A stretch of DNA of 64,000 nucleotides, from contig NW_026262712.1 of assembly GCF_021869535.1 (NCBI RefSeq), positions 113,705,640-113,769,639 on the forward strand. Direction: 5' to 3'. The notes below the pieces were generated by a model that saw nothing but the letters and a program-made list of their open reading frames with translations, made no database searches and was not told the origin of the DNA. The position numbers were made by a program, and so were the translations under genes. This document shows positions 48,401 through 57,571 of the stretch, one piece after another; the first letter of the stretch is position 1, and each line of letters begins with the position of its first letter. The DNA is from Mytilus californianus. Its lineage: Eukaryota; Mollusca; Bivalvia; Mytilida; Mytilidae.

Positions 48401-51259
48401 TTCGTTTATTTTCTTATACATAAATCAGGTCGTTAGTTTTCTCGTTTAAATCGTTTTACATTTTGTCATGTTGGGTACCTTTGTAGCTTATTATACGTTA
48501 AATTTGCACAATGTTGAAGACCGTACGTTGATATAGAGTTGCTTTTATCTTTGTCGTTTGGTCTCTGTTTAATATTTGTGTCATTGGCAAACGTACTTGT
48601 TCACACTATACGGACTTCATATACAGGAGTGTGCTCCTTACGAAGAAACTGCTCCAACAAAGTTATGAGGAGGACAGACTAAAAATGACACTCCGTAAAT
48701 TTTACGGACACCATCACCAATTGGTTGATCCATACGATGTGTCTTTGTTCAAACTAACTAAGGACATTTTTACCACGTGTTAGATTGTGGTTTGTCATTA
48801 CGTCCTCTGATCTTTAAATTACCGAACGTGACTTATTCCCGATTGTGACTGTTTTTCTGAGTGTAAAACCGCATTGCTATAAGACGTGTCACGGTACCTT
48901 TCTATCCCAAATTCATGTATTTAATTTTGATGTTATATTTGTTGTTCTCGTCGGATTTTGTCAAATGTCTTAACGTCTTTTCTGTTATATTCGTGTGTTA
49001 TGGTAAAGATAATTAATCACCCCCTTCATTTATTAGATTTTAGTTTGGTTCAACGAAATTTATACGATATATTTGGTTTACAGTTTGATTCAGAAGAAAC
49101 ACCGACATAGCTAGATAATACAATTAATTGTCTAATTACTACCATTTGATATTAATAAGTATTGTAATTTTCATTGTTATTAATAAATGTAATGTCAGTA
49201 TTACAAATATAATCTTTAATCAATCCTAATCCTATCTTATTTTTGGAAATATTTTTACAAATTCAAATGTGACGTCACTTTGTGTGTTTTTTTAGAATTT
49301 CAAATGTGACGTCACTTTGTGCGTTGAGGCTTTGGCTAACTCGGCTGTGTATTTTTTTATGTGTTGGATTAAGTTGTTTTATGTAATGTATCCGTTTTTA
49401 TTCTGTAGTTTGTCCCCACTTTGGTTTTATCATGTATATCTATTATATAGTCATTTTATAAAATTTACTGTTTGCAAAATTATAAATTATTCTAAATAAT
49501 AAGGATGTTCTTGTCCCAGGCAGAAAACCCTGGCCGTGTTAGGCGCAATTTTTTGGAAGTTTTGGTCCTCGATGCTCTTCAGCTTTGTACTTGTTTCGGC
49601 TTTCAAACTTTTTTCATCTGAGCGTCACTTGTTGGTCTTGTGTGGACGAGACGAACGTCTGGCGTATTGAATTTTAAGCCTAGTACCTTTTGTTAGCTAT
49701 TATTCGTGCGTTTCTTTGTCCTATATGTTCTCCCATTTATTTGTAGTGTGGTCCTGTCATGTGATGTTGTCGTTTTGGTGTTGTGTTTGACGTTGCCATA
49801 AAAGCGGGAGGTTTGGCATGCCACAAAACCAGGTTCAACCCACCATTTTTTTCTTAAAATGTCCTGTACCAAGTCAGGAAAATGGCCATTGTTATATTAT
49901 AGTTCGTTTCTGTGTGTGTTACATTTTAATGTTGTGTTTTTGTTGTGTCGTTGTTCTCCTCTTATATTTGATGCATTTCCCTCAGTGTTAGTTTGTAACC
50001 CGGATTTGTTTTTATCTCTATCGATTAATGAGTTTGCGAACAGCGGTATACTACTGTTGCCTTTATTATGTACCCCATCCTTCTTCTTATTGCAATCATA
50101 CCACAACTTCTCTGGTGGATAATTGTCTTATGGCAATCATACCACATCTTTTTACTTTTATATAGTTCAGTATAGCTATGGTTTCATATAGAAAGACTAT
50201 ACAAAGGCAGACAGAATCCTCTTAAAAGTATTTCTTGTACTTAAGAAACATATAGTATAAAAAAAAGATGTGGTATGATTGCAAATGAGACAACTCTCCA
50301 CAGAAGACCAAATGACACATAGTGCATGTTTTTATTCTGAATTGTAGCGACACAGGGAATAACAGTAATCGAAGAACGTACAGAATGCGTGCCCCTAACA
50401 GGTAGGTTTATATGAACAATATTTACGCAAGTTGTCCATTTTCATAAGAAAAACAAAAACAGTCAAATAATGTAGTGAAAGGAATGATTGGTTATTTGAT
50501 TAATAACATAACTATGTGGAACTGTTTTAATTGACATAAATTAATTTCTCCCTTCTATCTAAAGAATTTTCGCCATTAAGGAAAGGCAAACAATCAAATT
50601 CTAGTAATAGAAAGGTATTTTCAAGGCATATGATACTATATATGGTTTTGGAGTGAGATCACAAGGATTTTGAGATATTTTGAGATATTTGTCAAAGCAA
50701 GCAAACCTATCTTTAGTTTTTAGGTAGTCATTTGAATGTTCCAAAAATTAGTAATTTGATCTGGAGTTCAAAGGTTAAATCTAGAGGTTATCCACAATGG
50801 TTCAAAATAAATTGTTTTTATGTAATGCACATATATCAATATCAAGTATATCAATATTCATAGTGCGGTTGTAGTTGGGTTTTTGATAACATCTAGAACG
50901 GCATTACAATTTGGCTTGTAAAATAAACATTTTCTCCATATGGAGGAACCAGTTGAACATCAACATAGAGAACAGTGAAATTTTTTTTCTTTTTATTTTT
51001 TGACATGGCGGTGTACGAAACTTGGTAGGCAAGTAAATGATGAAAACTCATGCAATAGGATTGTTTGGGGTAGTTACAAAATTCCTGTGTCAACTAAATA
51101 AAAAGTCAAATAAAAAAAAAGTCGGTTAAAAGGGAATTAAGAAAGCAGATTCAATGTTATATAACCAATTTTTAAATTTGTTAGGCTGCAGAAGCGAACA
51201 CTAAATATATAGCTTGGCCCCAACTTCAGCTGTCCCCGTTTCGTTTCTATGTAGAATAA
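29478..51259 (+). CDS. Ig-like type I transmembrane protein, nine exons, 388 residues
   Basis: Joining 29478-29526, 31558-31872, 32435-32794, 35963-36058, 46325-46390, 47065-47166, 50348-50401, 50565-50614 and 51185-51259 gives one continuous frame from ATG to TAA. All eight introns are GT-AG. Introns 1-7 are phase 1 and intron 8 is phase 0. Residues 1-17 form a signal peptide (MVRRLIPIILISILHT). Ig-like domain 1 lies at about 19-121, domain 2 at about 123-241, a stalk at 242-296, a membrane helix at about 298-321 and a cytoplasmic tail at 322-388. This is the layout of a surface receptor or adhesion protein. No ITAM or ITIM is evident, and the ligand is unknown. I do not recognise a named orthologue. 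Alternative exons in the 10.3 kb intron 4 cannot be excluded. Confidence 0.82.
29740..29955 (-). repeat. Dispersed repeat, family R2 (intron 1)
   Basis: Minus-strand copy containing aagggtaagcagatcctgct and acacaaaacacaacatagaa as read on plus. Confidence 0.65.
30510..30660 (-). pseudogene. Penelope-like C-terminal fragment (intron 1)
   Basis: The minus strand reads VKLKSSLRKFYGRHRELVDR then YGISVSQM, the C-terminal block of the same reverse-transcriptase family as 2845-3110 and 48610-48780. Only this block is recognisable. Confidence 0.6.
30855..31075 (-). repeat. Dispersed repeat, family R2 (intron 1)
   Basis: Minus-strand copy ending in agcagatcctgctccacatg as read on plus. It contains a short internal duplication near 30950. 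Confidence 0.65.
31558..31872 (+). CDS. Exon 2: first Ig-like domain
   Basis: The acceptor is tttatgtag|CAGCAG; using the next AG (start 31561) would drop one Ala and keep the frame. Cysteines fall at residues 26, 40, 62, 71 and 106. C40 in LKLICR and C106 in GIWTC fit the B- and F-strand disulfide pair. NCS at 61-63 is a possible glycosylation site. The extra cysteines suggest a second disulfide. The donor is AAAG|GTAAAA. Confidence 0.82.
32435..32794 (+). CDS. Exon 3: second Ig-like domain, cysteine-rich
   Basis: The acceptor is ggtattccag|GT. ALNC (C149) or FSC (C152) pairs plausibly with C217 in VYTC. C181, C188, C193 and C195 form an unusual insert (KCHPDECNC) in the middle of the domain. 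The donor is GAAG|GTAATC. Confidence 0.82.
32795..34444. other. Intron 3, left part: no gene recognised
   Basis: AT-rich. A stretch near 34150-34210 resembles 34840-34900 (gttggaaccttagtttctta-like), and 34030-34060 resembles 34385-34410, so it contains old repeat copies. Confidence 0.4.
34445..34812 (+). mobile_element. 3' tail of a Penelope-like element (intron 3)
   Basis: Homologous to the tail of the 11836-12950 element, from 'ttttctacattggctagagg' to 'cacattccccatttcc' and ttttcaatttta. The coding part is absent, so this is a strongly 5'-truncated insertion. Confidence 0.7.
35195..35345 (-). repeat. Dispersed repeat, family R2, diverged (intron 3)
   Basis: Diverged minus-strand copy with accaaagggacattcataag and gaaaacaccacatactaaac as read on plus. 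Confidence 0.45.
35693..35863 (+). mobile_element. tRNA-derived SINE with inverted termini
   Basis: It contains a pol III B-box match GGTTCGAATCC at 35778-35788, then a small hairpin (aaatttg-ctaacg-caaattt) and the tail agatctaacattgttgggct. The ends are 22-nt inverted repeats: 35693-35714 and 35842-35863 pair at 21 of 22 positions. A second, 5'-truncated copy of the tail lies at 45223-45280. No full cloverleaf is seen, so it is not a tRNA gene. The A box is unclear. Confidence 0.65.
35963..36058 (+). CDS. Exon 4: membrane-proximal stalk
   Basis: The acceptor is acttatttag|GA and the donor ACAG|GTTAGA. It encodes 32 residues including KAGDKIWNDIITVVVKEIS, with no cysteine. A symmetric phase-1 exon, so skipping would keep the frame. 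Confidence 0.75.
36947..38392 (+). mobile_element. Small element with ~460-bp direct terminal repeats (intron 4)
   Basis: The segment 36947-37406 recurs almost exactly at 37936-38392 (attattgatgcgcaatgatt to gcagcgaaatgtgcc). Between them lies 529 bp of internal sequence with no coding block. An inverted copy of one terminal repeat plus the interior lies at about 42240-43170, and part of the interior recurs at 43680-43880. The layout resembles a miniature LTR element, or alternatively a partial tandem duplication. No integrase or reverse transcriptase is present. Confidence 0.6.
38530..39167 (-). pseudogene. SGNH-hydrolase-like retroelement ORF remnant (intron 4)
   Basis: Two minus-strand blocks. 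The first (39167-38931) reads VSTFVKHEFIQARNIPGGIH, resembling the N-terminal serine block of SGNH-like proteins found in some retroelements. The second (38775-38530) carries DGVHLTHIGN, with the Asp-x-x-His of the last SGNH block intact. The canonical GxS of the first block appears altered to VxS. A frame break lies between the blocks. SGNH domains are known from Ngaro/DIRS-type and some LINE elements; with the block at 41330-41802, a tyrosine-recombinase retroelement is my inference. Confidence 0.45.
39320..40589 (+). mobile_element. Pearl-like element: 160-bp minisatellite, GACA run and terminal hairpin
   Basis: About six to seven tandem units of roughly 160 bp share gaccataactttgcacaaaa and atctgtaacttgtcatgata. 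Successive gaccataact boxes near 39572, 39744, 39900, 40061, 40222 and 40372 give the period. They end in a short GACA microsatellite (40524-40538) and a perfect 10-bp hairpin (40556-40565 with 40580-40589; taagtcccct / aggggactta). This architecture matches bivalve 'pearl' (Helentron-related) elements in outline. It separates the two minus-strand retroelement remnants. Confidence 0.62.
40590..41286. other. Intron 4 spacer
   Basis: AT-rich sequence including a poly-T stretch near 40820-40850. No coding block is recognised. Confidence 0.4.
41330..41802 (-). pseudogene. N-terminal (gag-like) retroelement fragment (intron 4)
   Basis: The minus strand from 41787 reads MNTRRSSKKWKATATFEAAS then RQEETQLHPGSVPA and later VVNRPGNAIGKDLSNLTQ. 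After a stop and frame changes it continues with HVSQNLKQ and GEYVDFALLINNSV, then EQGKLVIKPVL. This resembles the N-terminal region of bivalve retroelements with a tyrosine recombinase, from memory. CCAG|GTAATG near 41632 could be a splice donor, but the colinear continuation favours one decayed ORF. Confidence 0.42.
42240..43170 (-). repeat. Inverted copy of the 36947-38392 element
   Basis: The minus strand matches one terminal repeat followed by the interior; landmarks are gccaaatactgccaa and gatttatgattcagcataaa as read on plus. It is more diverged than the two terminal repeats are from each other. Confidence 0.6.
43680..43880 (+). repeat. Partial interior copy of the 36947-38392 element
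   Basis: Direct match to about 37741-37935 (tttcaatcaccaaataatat to gctgaatcataaattct), with few differences. Confidence 0.75.
43885..45220. other. Intron 4, right part: no gene recognised
   Basis: AT-rich sequence with short open frames only. Nothing matches a known domain by eye. Confidence 0.4.
45223..45280 (+). mobile_element. SINE 3' end
   Basis: agatctaacattgttgggct followed by gatgtttagacgagtt matches the tail of the 35693-35863 SINE. It runs into an AT microsatellite. Confidence 0.6.
45281..45420. repeat. (AT)n microsatellite, interrupted
   Basis: Two long TA runs separated by a short non-repeat stretch (about 45330-45357). Confidence 0.95.
45427..46210. repeat. Inverted pair plus tandem ~59-bp repeats
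   Basis: The stretch 45427-45476 (acccctctaacaagaaattt, gcatgcacacgtataaaaa) is reversed at about 46162-46210. Between them, catccaacgcaatcatagg-like units with tttgaacgttgttttcaatt recur at 45482, 45665 and 45730. Confidence 0.7.
46325..46390 (+). CDS. Exon 5: stalk
   Basis: The acceptor is ttgtattttacag|AG and the donor AAAG|GTATAA. It encodes FVPTRTTQMKVISDNNPVEN. It lies 10.3 kb after exon 4, but the phase fits exactly and the stretch is polar and Thr-rich as expected for a stalk. Confidence 0.68.
47065..47166 (+). CDS. Exon 6: transmembrane helix
   Basis: The acceptor is attaattcag|GT and the donor AGAT|GTAAGT. It encodes a hydrophobic helix (HIFYLSLTVFACVVGTLFAV) followed by a basic stop-transfer sequence (RFYLKSKR). 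Confidence 0.83.
47465..47600 (-). repeat. Dispersed repeat, family R2, truncated (intron 6)
   Basis: Minus-strand copy around gagcaacacgaatccccctc as read on plus. Confidence 0.5.
47730..48132 (+). repeat. Dispersed element ending in (ATCA)n (intron 6)
   Basis: tgtccgtttggctattaggg and aagtacgcagtcacgt are the reverse complement of sequence near 27255-27300 and 15296-15350. It ends in an ATCA run at 48117-48132, the counterpart of the TGAT runs there. Confidence 0.6.
48310..48600 (-). repeat. Dispersed repeat, family R3 (intron 6)
   Basis: Diverged copy containing aggtcgttagttttctcgtt and gtttggtctctgtttaatat as read on plus. Confidence 0.55.
48605..48990 (+). pseudogene. Penelope-like C-terminal fragment (intron 6)
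   Basis: One frame reads YTDFIYRSVLLTKKLLQQSY, then RLKMTLRKFYGHHHQLVD and VSLFKLTKDIF before a stop near 48781, followed by a 3' tail. Upstream palm motifs are absent. Confidence 0.65.
49790..50070 (+). repeat. Dispersed ~280-bp repeat (intron 6)
   Basis: From aagcgggaggtttggcatgc to actactgttgccttta. Matches the copies at 1091, 7697 and 10417. Confidence 0.72.
50095..50155 (-). repeat. R3 repeat scrap
   Basis: Contains gcaatcataccacatctttt. A plus-strand scrap of the same family lies at 50265-50318. Confidence 0.5.
50348..50401 (+). CDS. Exon 7: cytoplasmic tail
   Basis: The acceptor is gaattgtag|CG and the donor ACAG|GTAGGT. It encodes TQGITVIEERTECVPLT, a symmetric 54-nt phase-1 exon. 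Confidence 0.7.
50565..50614 (+). CDS. Exon 8: cytoplasmic tail, basic
   Basis: The acceptor is ctatctaaag|AA and the donor AAAG|GTATTT. It encodes FSPLRKGKQSNSSNRK. Read-through of this donor would end at a TGA after about 13 more residues, giving a shorter alternative tail. Confidence 0.65.
51185..51259 (+). CDS. Exon 9: C-terminus and stop
   Basis: The acceptor is aaatttgttag|GCT in phase 0. It encodes AAEANTKYIAWPQLQLSPFR, then FYVE and TAA at 51257. Y372 and Y386 are possible phosphorylation sites, but neither fits YxxL/I. Confidence 0.65.
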   Translation, partial: AAEANTKYIAWPQLQLSPFRFYVE

Positions 51260-51620
51260 CCGATGATGTTCCATCACTTAACTTATATCATGCAGTAAAT
51301 TTGTTTATTTTAATCTTCTTTTTATGTGGATACACTTTTTTTTTACTTAAGACAATATAAAGTTTCAAATAATGTATAGTGATTTTTTCTCTTGTTAAAG
51401 TCCTTATGTTGACCTCTAGATATCTTTTTGTTATCTTTCGACGTTGCAAAATAGACAACTGACATCTGAAAAAAATTCTTTTCGTAAATGCAAATGAAAA
51501 AGTATTTTCTTTGGTCAGAAAACATCAGATTGTTGAAAACTATACATCCCGTTCTCTGAAAATTAAACACTTTTGAGAATCAAGTGGTTTCGTTTTTTCA
51601 ATGCGTCCATCGAATCGGAT

Positions 51621-51626
51621 AATAAA
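51621..51626 (+). terminator. Candidate polyadenylation signal
   Basis: AATAAA about 360 bp after the stop codon of the Ig-like gene. The hexamer is common in AT-rich DNA, so this is only plausible. Confidence 0.3.
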
Positions 51627-51629
51627 GAT

Positions 51630-53030
51630 ATTGTTATTTTAAAGCACATGCAAGTATAATCATATTCAAGTTGTATATGTGCATTCTTACAAAATGACCT
51701 TTTACAAAACAAATTAAATTAAAGCTGGTTAGATAGGTCATTTTGGTTTTTGTCTGTTTTGGAGAACCTTGCATACGGATTGTACTACATTTTCAGAACA
51801 TGATTTTATTTATATGCAACTAAAATATCTAGCAAGCTAGTAAACAAATGTAATAAGTTTTTGACATTTTTCTCGAGAATATATTCACATTGCGGATGAT
51901 GCATGAATAGTAAGAGACGCTTATCATGTCGACACAACCTGTCTCATGCGAATCCCACTCTCTCGTTGGGTAAACTACTGTTGCCCCAATACATGTTAAT
52001 GTACCTGACACAAGTCAGGAACCTGCTGTTGTATGTCATATCTAAAGGGTTTTATTTTTTTTTTAGAAAATTGTGTTGATTGCAGATCTATGATAATTTA
52101 TTTTTCACTTATTCATATCTGTATAGACTCCTGGTAATTTATCCACACATCCTTAATAGTTTACCTTGATTTCTTTCTTCTTCTATTGGATTAATGAGAT
52201 TTTAACATCATTTTGTGTAATGTTAGCATTCAGGGTAAATGACAACGTATGATATAGACAACCTTACCGTGTTAATAATTGTATTGATGATGATGAATAG
52301 CCTTTAACGTCCTTATCAATTTTATTTTTCGGAATTGATTTTGATCGTTTTTCTTTTTAATCATTTGTACAGGGGATATCATATCTTGTCTACCGGTTCA
52401 CTCAACCAAATAATCGGCCGTGTATGCTCATGGAATCTATTGTTGGTTCAGTTTTAGTCTATGTTGTTTCTCCACAGAAGCCCAATCACATGTGCAACTA
52501 GTAAAATAAAACTGCTTACCCTTCCAGATAATCTACACAATACTCATCAGTGGTTCTCGAATCATTCAAGCATTTAGTTATTTACCAAATATTGTGTCAA
52601 AAAATAACATGTGAATGCCTTTTTATGTTCTGAAGGAATTCAATATTTTAAGACATTCAACTGGCATTTCAGTATTTTTGCATTTACTAATATAAAATTT
52701 AGCAGACATGAACCAACGAGAACCACTAAATTACAGGCTCCTGACTTTTGACAGGCACATAAAGAATGTGGCATTTCTAAACATGTTTTGGAGCACTGAA
52801 TCAAACTACTTGTATCCTGAGTTGTTCGTTGCTGTTTGTCTTGTTTGAAACTCTTTTTCGTTCAAAACAGACAGGTGCTGGTTGTGGATGTTGTATATTA
52901 TACCAATATTTTTTTGGTGATTCCTTTTCTTCTTCCGCCCCTGATCTTTGTATTGTAAAAGACTATGCATGGAACCTTTATGTCCGGACTGATTAGGATT
53001 GATGGATACATACGAACAGTTTAATAGAAA
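51630..53030. other. Intergenic, no gene recognised
   Basis: AT-rich sequence. A stretch near 51950-52010 resembles other short dispersed repeats. No convincing coding block. Confidence 0.4.
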
Positions 53031-53032
53031 TA

Positions 53033-53140
53033 AGAAGATGTGGTATGAGTGCCAATGATACAACTCTCCATCTAAGTCACAATGTGTAAAAAGTAAACAA
53101 TTATAGGTCAAAGTACGGCCTTCAACACGGCCTTTAACCC
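53033..53140 (+). repeat. Dispersed repeat, family R3
   Basis: agaagatgtggtatgagtgc through ataggtcaaagtacggcctt. Confidence 0.7.
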
Positions 53141-53299
53141 TTCTTTCCAAATTATCGTGCGTCTTTTTTTCCTTGATTAAGTTGATGATCATCCTTTGCA
53201 AATGGCAGAATGTTCAACGTGTTTTACTTTTATTACACAAAGCTATGCTAAATTAAGGCAAAAGTAATTCACCAATGTTTAAACTTAATTAATCGATTA

Positions 53300-54030
53300 A
53301 GAAGGTATATCAAAGTTGCAAACACAACTAGGAGACTTGCATGAACTCCAACAGGAGTGAGACCGGGCGTGTCGACAGTGTAAGCGTCCCATACTATACA
53401 TGGGTAACCCACCATGCGACGCCTACACTAAGCCAAATTGTGACAATCGGGATCAAAGGGGGATTAAATTCATAGTTAATCCCATCACATTTTGCGGGTG
53501 TACCAAGTCATTCCAACTGGTAGTTTTTAATGATTTATTCGTCTTTCTGTCCGGAGAAATAGGTTGTTTGCGGTTGAATTAGTCTGTTTTTAGTCCTATA
53601 TTTTTTGTATATCGATTTGATTTATTTGTTCCCCGTTATTTGATCAATAATCTTTCGTGTGTAAAGGTGATGCAATTTGGATTTGTTTATTGTTATGCTC
53701 CGATGAAGTTACGCCTTGTAATTCAATGAAAGTAATATTTTTGTTACCAGAAATCTTTTACCGCGATTGAAAACAAATTTCTCAAATTGTCCAATTTGTT
53801 CATAATTTGTTTACTAATATACAGATGTAAAGTGACAGTATGATTCCATTTGCAAGAATTTAATAAAAAGTTGTATTGTGCATTCAACTTTTCTCATAAA
53901 CTATCATTTTAAGGAAGTTTTCTCCTTTGCCTAAATATTTATTAAAGATTAAAATTATACTTTTGTCTGTCAGTTACTGCGTCGGTGTTTGTTTTTTTTT
54001 TTTGTTTTTTTTTTTTTTTGTTACACAAGA
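53300..54030. other. Intergenic, old repeat traces
   Basis: A stretch at 53335-53450 (gagaccgggcgtgtcgacag) resembles 34990-35080 and 56100-56160. It ends in poly-T near 53990-54020. No gene. Confidence 0.35.
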
Positions 54031-54034
54031 CAGA

Positions 54035-54205
54035 CCAAAATAACACGGGGACATTCAAGTTCTAAAGGCGAAAACAATCTGACACGCGACGGCAAAAAAC
54101 CGACCAAAAGACAAACACTAGTACATAAAACACAATATAGAACACTAAATACTGAGCAACGAAAACCCCACCAAAAACCGGGAGCGATCCCAGGTGTTCC
54201 AGCCT
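54035..54205 (-). repeat. Dispersed repeat, family R2
   Basis: Minus-strand copy with aaaacccccaccaaaaaccg-like sequence as read on plus. Confidence 0.6.
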
Positions 54206-54289
54206 CTTGATCATCCAATTTTGTCAATGTAGCGGAACTATAAACAACTCAATGCAATGGGGGTGTTAAGCTAGCGACAAAACCAGTTT

Positions 54290-54425
54290 CTATGGACAAT
54301 GTCAGTACCACGTCAGGGATATGGTAATTGTTTTTCACGTATTCCGTTGATTGGTAGCGTTTGATTTTGTCAGTTTTAACGACTTTCACTTTTTGAATTT
54401 ACCTTGGAGTTCGGTATTTTTGTTA
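54290..54425 (-). repeat. Dispersed repeat, family R4
   Basis: Contains ttggagttcggtatttttgt as read on plus. Confidence 0.5.
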
Positions 54426-54993
54426 TATCTTTTTGGGGGATATATATTCTTTCACTTAAAAGATATAACAAGTAAATGAAAAAAATTACCTGTAGTTCAT
54501 GTTAGATTTTATTTTATATCAGTTTACATAAAGATTCATCTGAGAGATTCTGCATCACTAAAAGTCTATTATTAGCAATAAGAAATTCCTTTTTTCATTT
54601 AAAGAGTTTTCAAATAATTCAGCTCGAGAAGGTAAGAATTACTTGAAAATATGAATATCACTCTTTGCATATAAAATCCTTTTGCGAGGAAGATGGTATT
54701 GAAATTCTTTCAAGTATATCCATCGAATCATATTGAAGAAGTGAATTTTAATTTAATACATTATAAATCTTAGAACAAGATACATGTTTGGACACTTTTT
54801 ATAAATGTGAATATTTTTGCTTGTTTTTTTTTTTTTATTTTTTTGTTAATTCAATGCCTTAGCTTTCGCGTAGGTGTTAAATTTGTGCAACAACGATAAG
54901 TTTCTATTTTGCATCAATATAATTACTTTCTACAAAACATTAGCGTACGAAATATTTTGCGCAAATTATGTGATGGCAATATAAGCGAAAATA

Positions 54994-55001
54994 CCCCCCC
55001 C

Positions 55002-55045
<44 letters not shown>
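54994..55045. repeat. Poly-C tract
   Basis: Fifty-one of 52 bases are C. The run from 55003 to 55045 is 43 uninterrupted cytosines, in otherwise AT-rich sequence. Confidence 0.97.
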
Positions 55046-55046
<1 letters not shown>

Positions 55047-55731
55047 TGCATAAAATTTCCAGGTAAAAACAGTAAATAAGCGGCAATTGTAATTTAAAGA
55101 TCTTTAAAGCTCATACATTTATTAGAAATATAATTCTTTTTTAAAAAATCACAAAAAAGGTAAATATGTTTTATATACTAAAATTTTGACTAAAAACATG
55201 TTCGCATAGACTTTCTTCTAAAAGAAAAGCCTGTATTTTATCCAAATCCTCAAAAATTTAATACAATTCATTTATTGTTTTTTTCCCATACTCGCCGACA
55301 TACTTTCTATATGAATTTACCTTTATCATGATATACATCGTTAAAAGTTCCGCGAAGGGGAAAGCGGTAATGAAAGATGCGGTGAACAAAAATGGAAAGA
55401 AGATATTTTAAATGTGTTCTGAAACAGAAATTTTAATATACGAAATCATTTAAAAACTGTTATAATTGGACTGTATGAAGAATATGTAAAATACTAAAAT
55501 AAACATCATTTGAGCACATCACTCATTTTTCATGTGCTCCAAGATTCTGTGTTAATTATATATCAAGGTCACTTGAGGAAAACTTCGGCACATAAACCCG
55601 AAAGTTGGTAAGTAACCAAATTTTCGATCAACAATTATTGATTGATATGTTTATTGATTAATATATTTTGTCGATTATACGTTACGTATTCATAATGAAT
55701 ATAAAAAAACGTACAACGAGGACATAGATTT

Positions 55732-55990
55732 TAGAAGATGTGGCATGAGTGCTAATGAGACAACTCTCCATCCAAGTCAAAATTTATAAAAGTAGACCAT
55801 TATAGGTCAAAGTACGGTTTTCAACACAGAGCCTTGGCAGAAAAAAAACAGCAAGCTATAAAGGGTCCCAAAAATTACTTGTGTAAAACCATTCAAACGG
55901 GAAAACTAACGGTCTAATCTATATAAAAAACGAGAAACGAGAAACACTTATGAACCACATCAACAAACGACAACTACTGAACATCAGATT
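55732..55990 (+). repeat. Dispersed repeat, family R3, longest copy
   Basis: From agaagatgtggcatgagtgc through gcaagctataaagggtccca to gacaactactgaacatcaga. Confidence 0.72.
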
Positions 55991-55994
55991 CCTT

Positions 55995-57500
55995 ACCGGG
56001 TTTAAAATAGTTTAGTATATAGGCGTACATTGGTTCAATAATTTCCAGATACTCGTTTCATATTACTTTAACAAGAAACAATTGAAAGTAAAAACAATAA
56101 GAGAAAGTCGCACGAATTCCAAAAGGAACAAGACCTGGTGCGTAGACAGGACGAGCCTCTCTTGCAGTACATGTATCAACTATCATGCGAATCCAAAAGC
56201 AGTCAACATGTCACATTGGGAAATGAAACACAACCGGTATTTGACAGATCAGACAACTATTCTCGTATGTAAAGATATGAGACTGCGAAAATATATCGGT
56301 AATGATGCCGTGTAACTGAAGAAAGTGGATTTTACGTTTAATTTTAAATGAAATTGATCTGTAATATATAGTTACTGGAGAAGATCCAATGATATAGTTT
56401 GAAATAAACGGCCACCAGACAGTAGTTAGATGCTTGTCTTGTTCAAACATCCTTTTATCTTGCAATGTATAACATTATTGGTTCGTGCTCATCCACAACT
56501 ACGTAATGACTCTCTCTCTTTATTATCCAAATATCAAAAAGCTGAGGGAATCTCCAAACGGAGCAAGGATGAGTGCGTTTATTCTTTTTTTTTTTTTGCC
56601 GGTTACGGAGTCATTATAAACATATATAAATATAAATTCAATAATATGTACTGAAACAATATTTTAGTGACGCTCTTGTTCAAAGTTAATAGGCAAAGTA
56701 GGTTTGGCATTATATATATATATATTGTTAATTTGGTAAATCTACTGTATTACTTCGCTGTGAAGACTTCGTTCAAATATTGCGTCATTATTTTTCATCC
56801 AATATTCATATTTGATAAAAGCTGTCATATATATGATTTTGAAGAAATCAAGCAAATAAAAACCCAAAACTGTACTGTCTATATATTAATTGCTAACACC
56901 CCACAGTTTGCGCGGATACTAGGTCTAACTATCATTTTTAATTTGCATTATTCTATTTTACAGAACAAAAACTGATACAACGAAGTATATCCAGAAATGT
57001 AAGTTTATACTGTCGGCAGACAAATTTACATAGTGAATGATCTGTAACAAATAGGGACATTATAATACATGAAGAGAGCTTAACAAAGCATTATAATACT
57101 TGAGGTTAAGAAATAGACCTGATGATCTCTCCTGTAATGGCTGCGCCCATGAACAAAAATTTGTAGCAGTACATTTTGAGATATTTTAGAATTTACGGAG
57201 ATGTAGAGTCTTTAAAAAGTGGTACTGATGATTTTGTTTCAATGAATTGACATAACTATAAACAAAAATATAATGTCTCGTCAATATTAGGCAATATTAG
57301 CCCATATCCATGTACCGCGGATGAGCTGAGCACAACGAAGTATATTACATAACGAGTAATGAAGTAAATATTTACTTTTCTATATTATTATAAGAACCAA
57401 AGACAAATATGTATAGTCCCTGGCATAACCTAAAGTTTTCTATAAACATATAACCAGTGGTATTATAACGATACAATTCTCAACACAAAAGAATACTACA
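55995..57500. other. Intergenic, no gene recognised
   Basis: Only short open frames without recognisable domains. The 5' untranslated region of the LINE below may begin near its right edge. Confidence 0.35.
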
Positions 57501-57571
57501 TCATACATGTACATGTAGTGCAGTACCAGTAGTCAGATAAAACTATAAAATTGGATTGTTTTTAATCCAAC

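Noticed and set aside
52806..53201. 131-residue minus-strand open frame
   Set aside because: Overlaps dispersed repeat R3, and its composition shows no domain or splice support.
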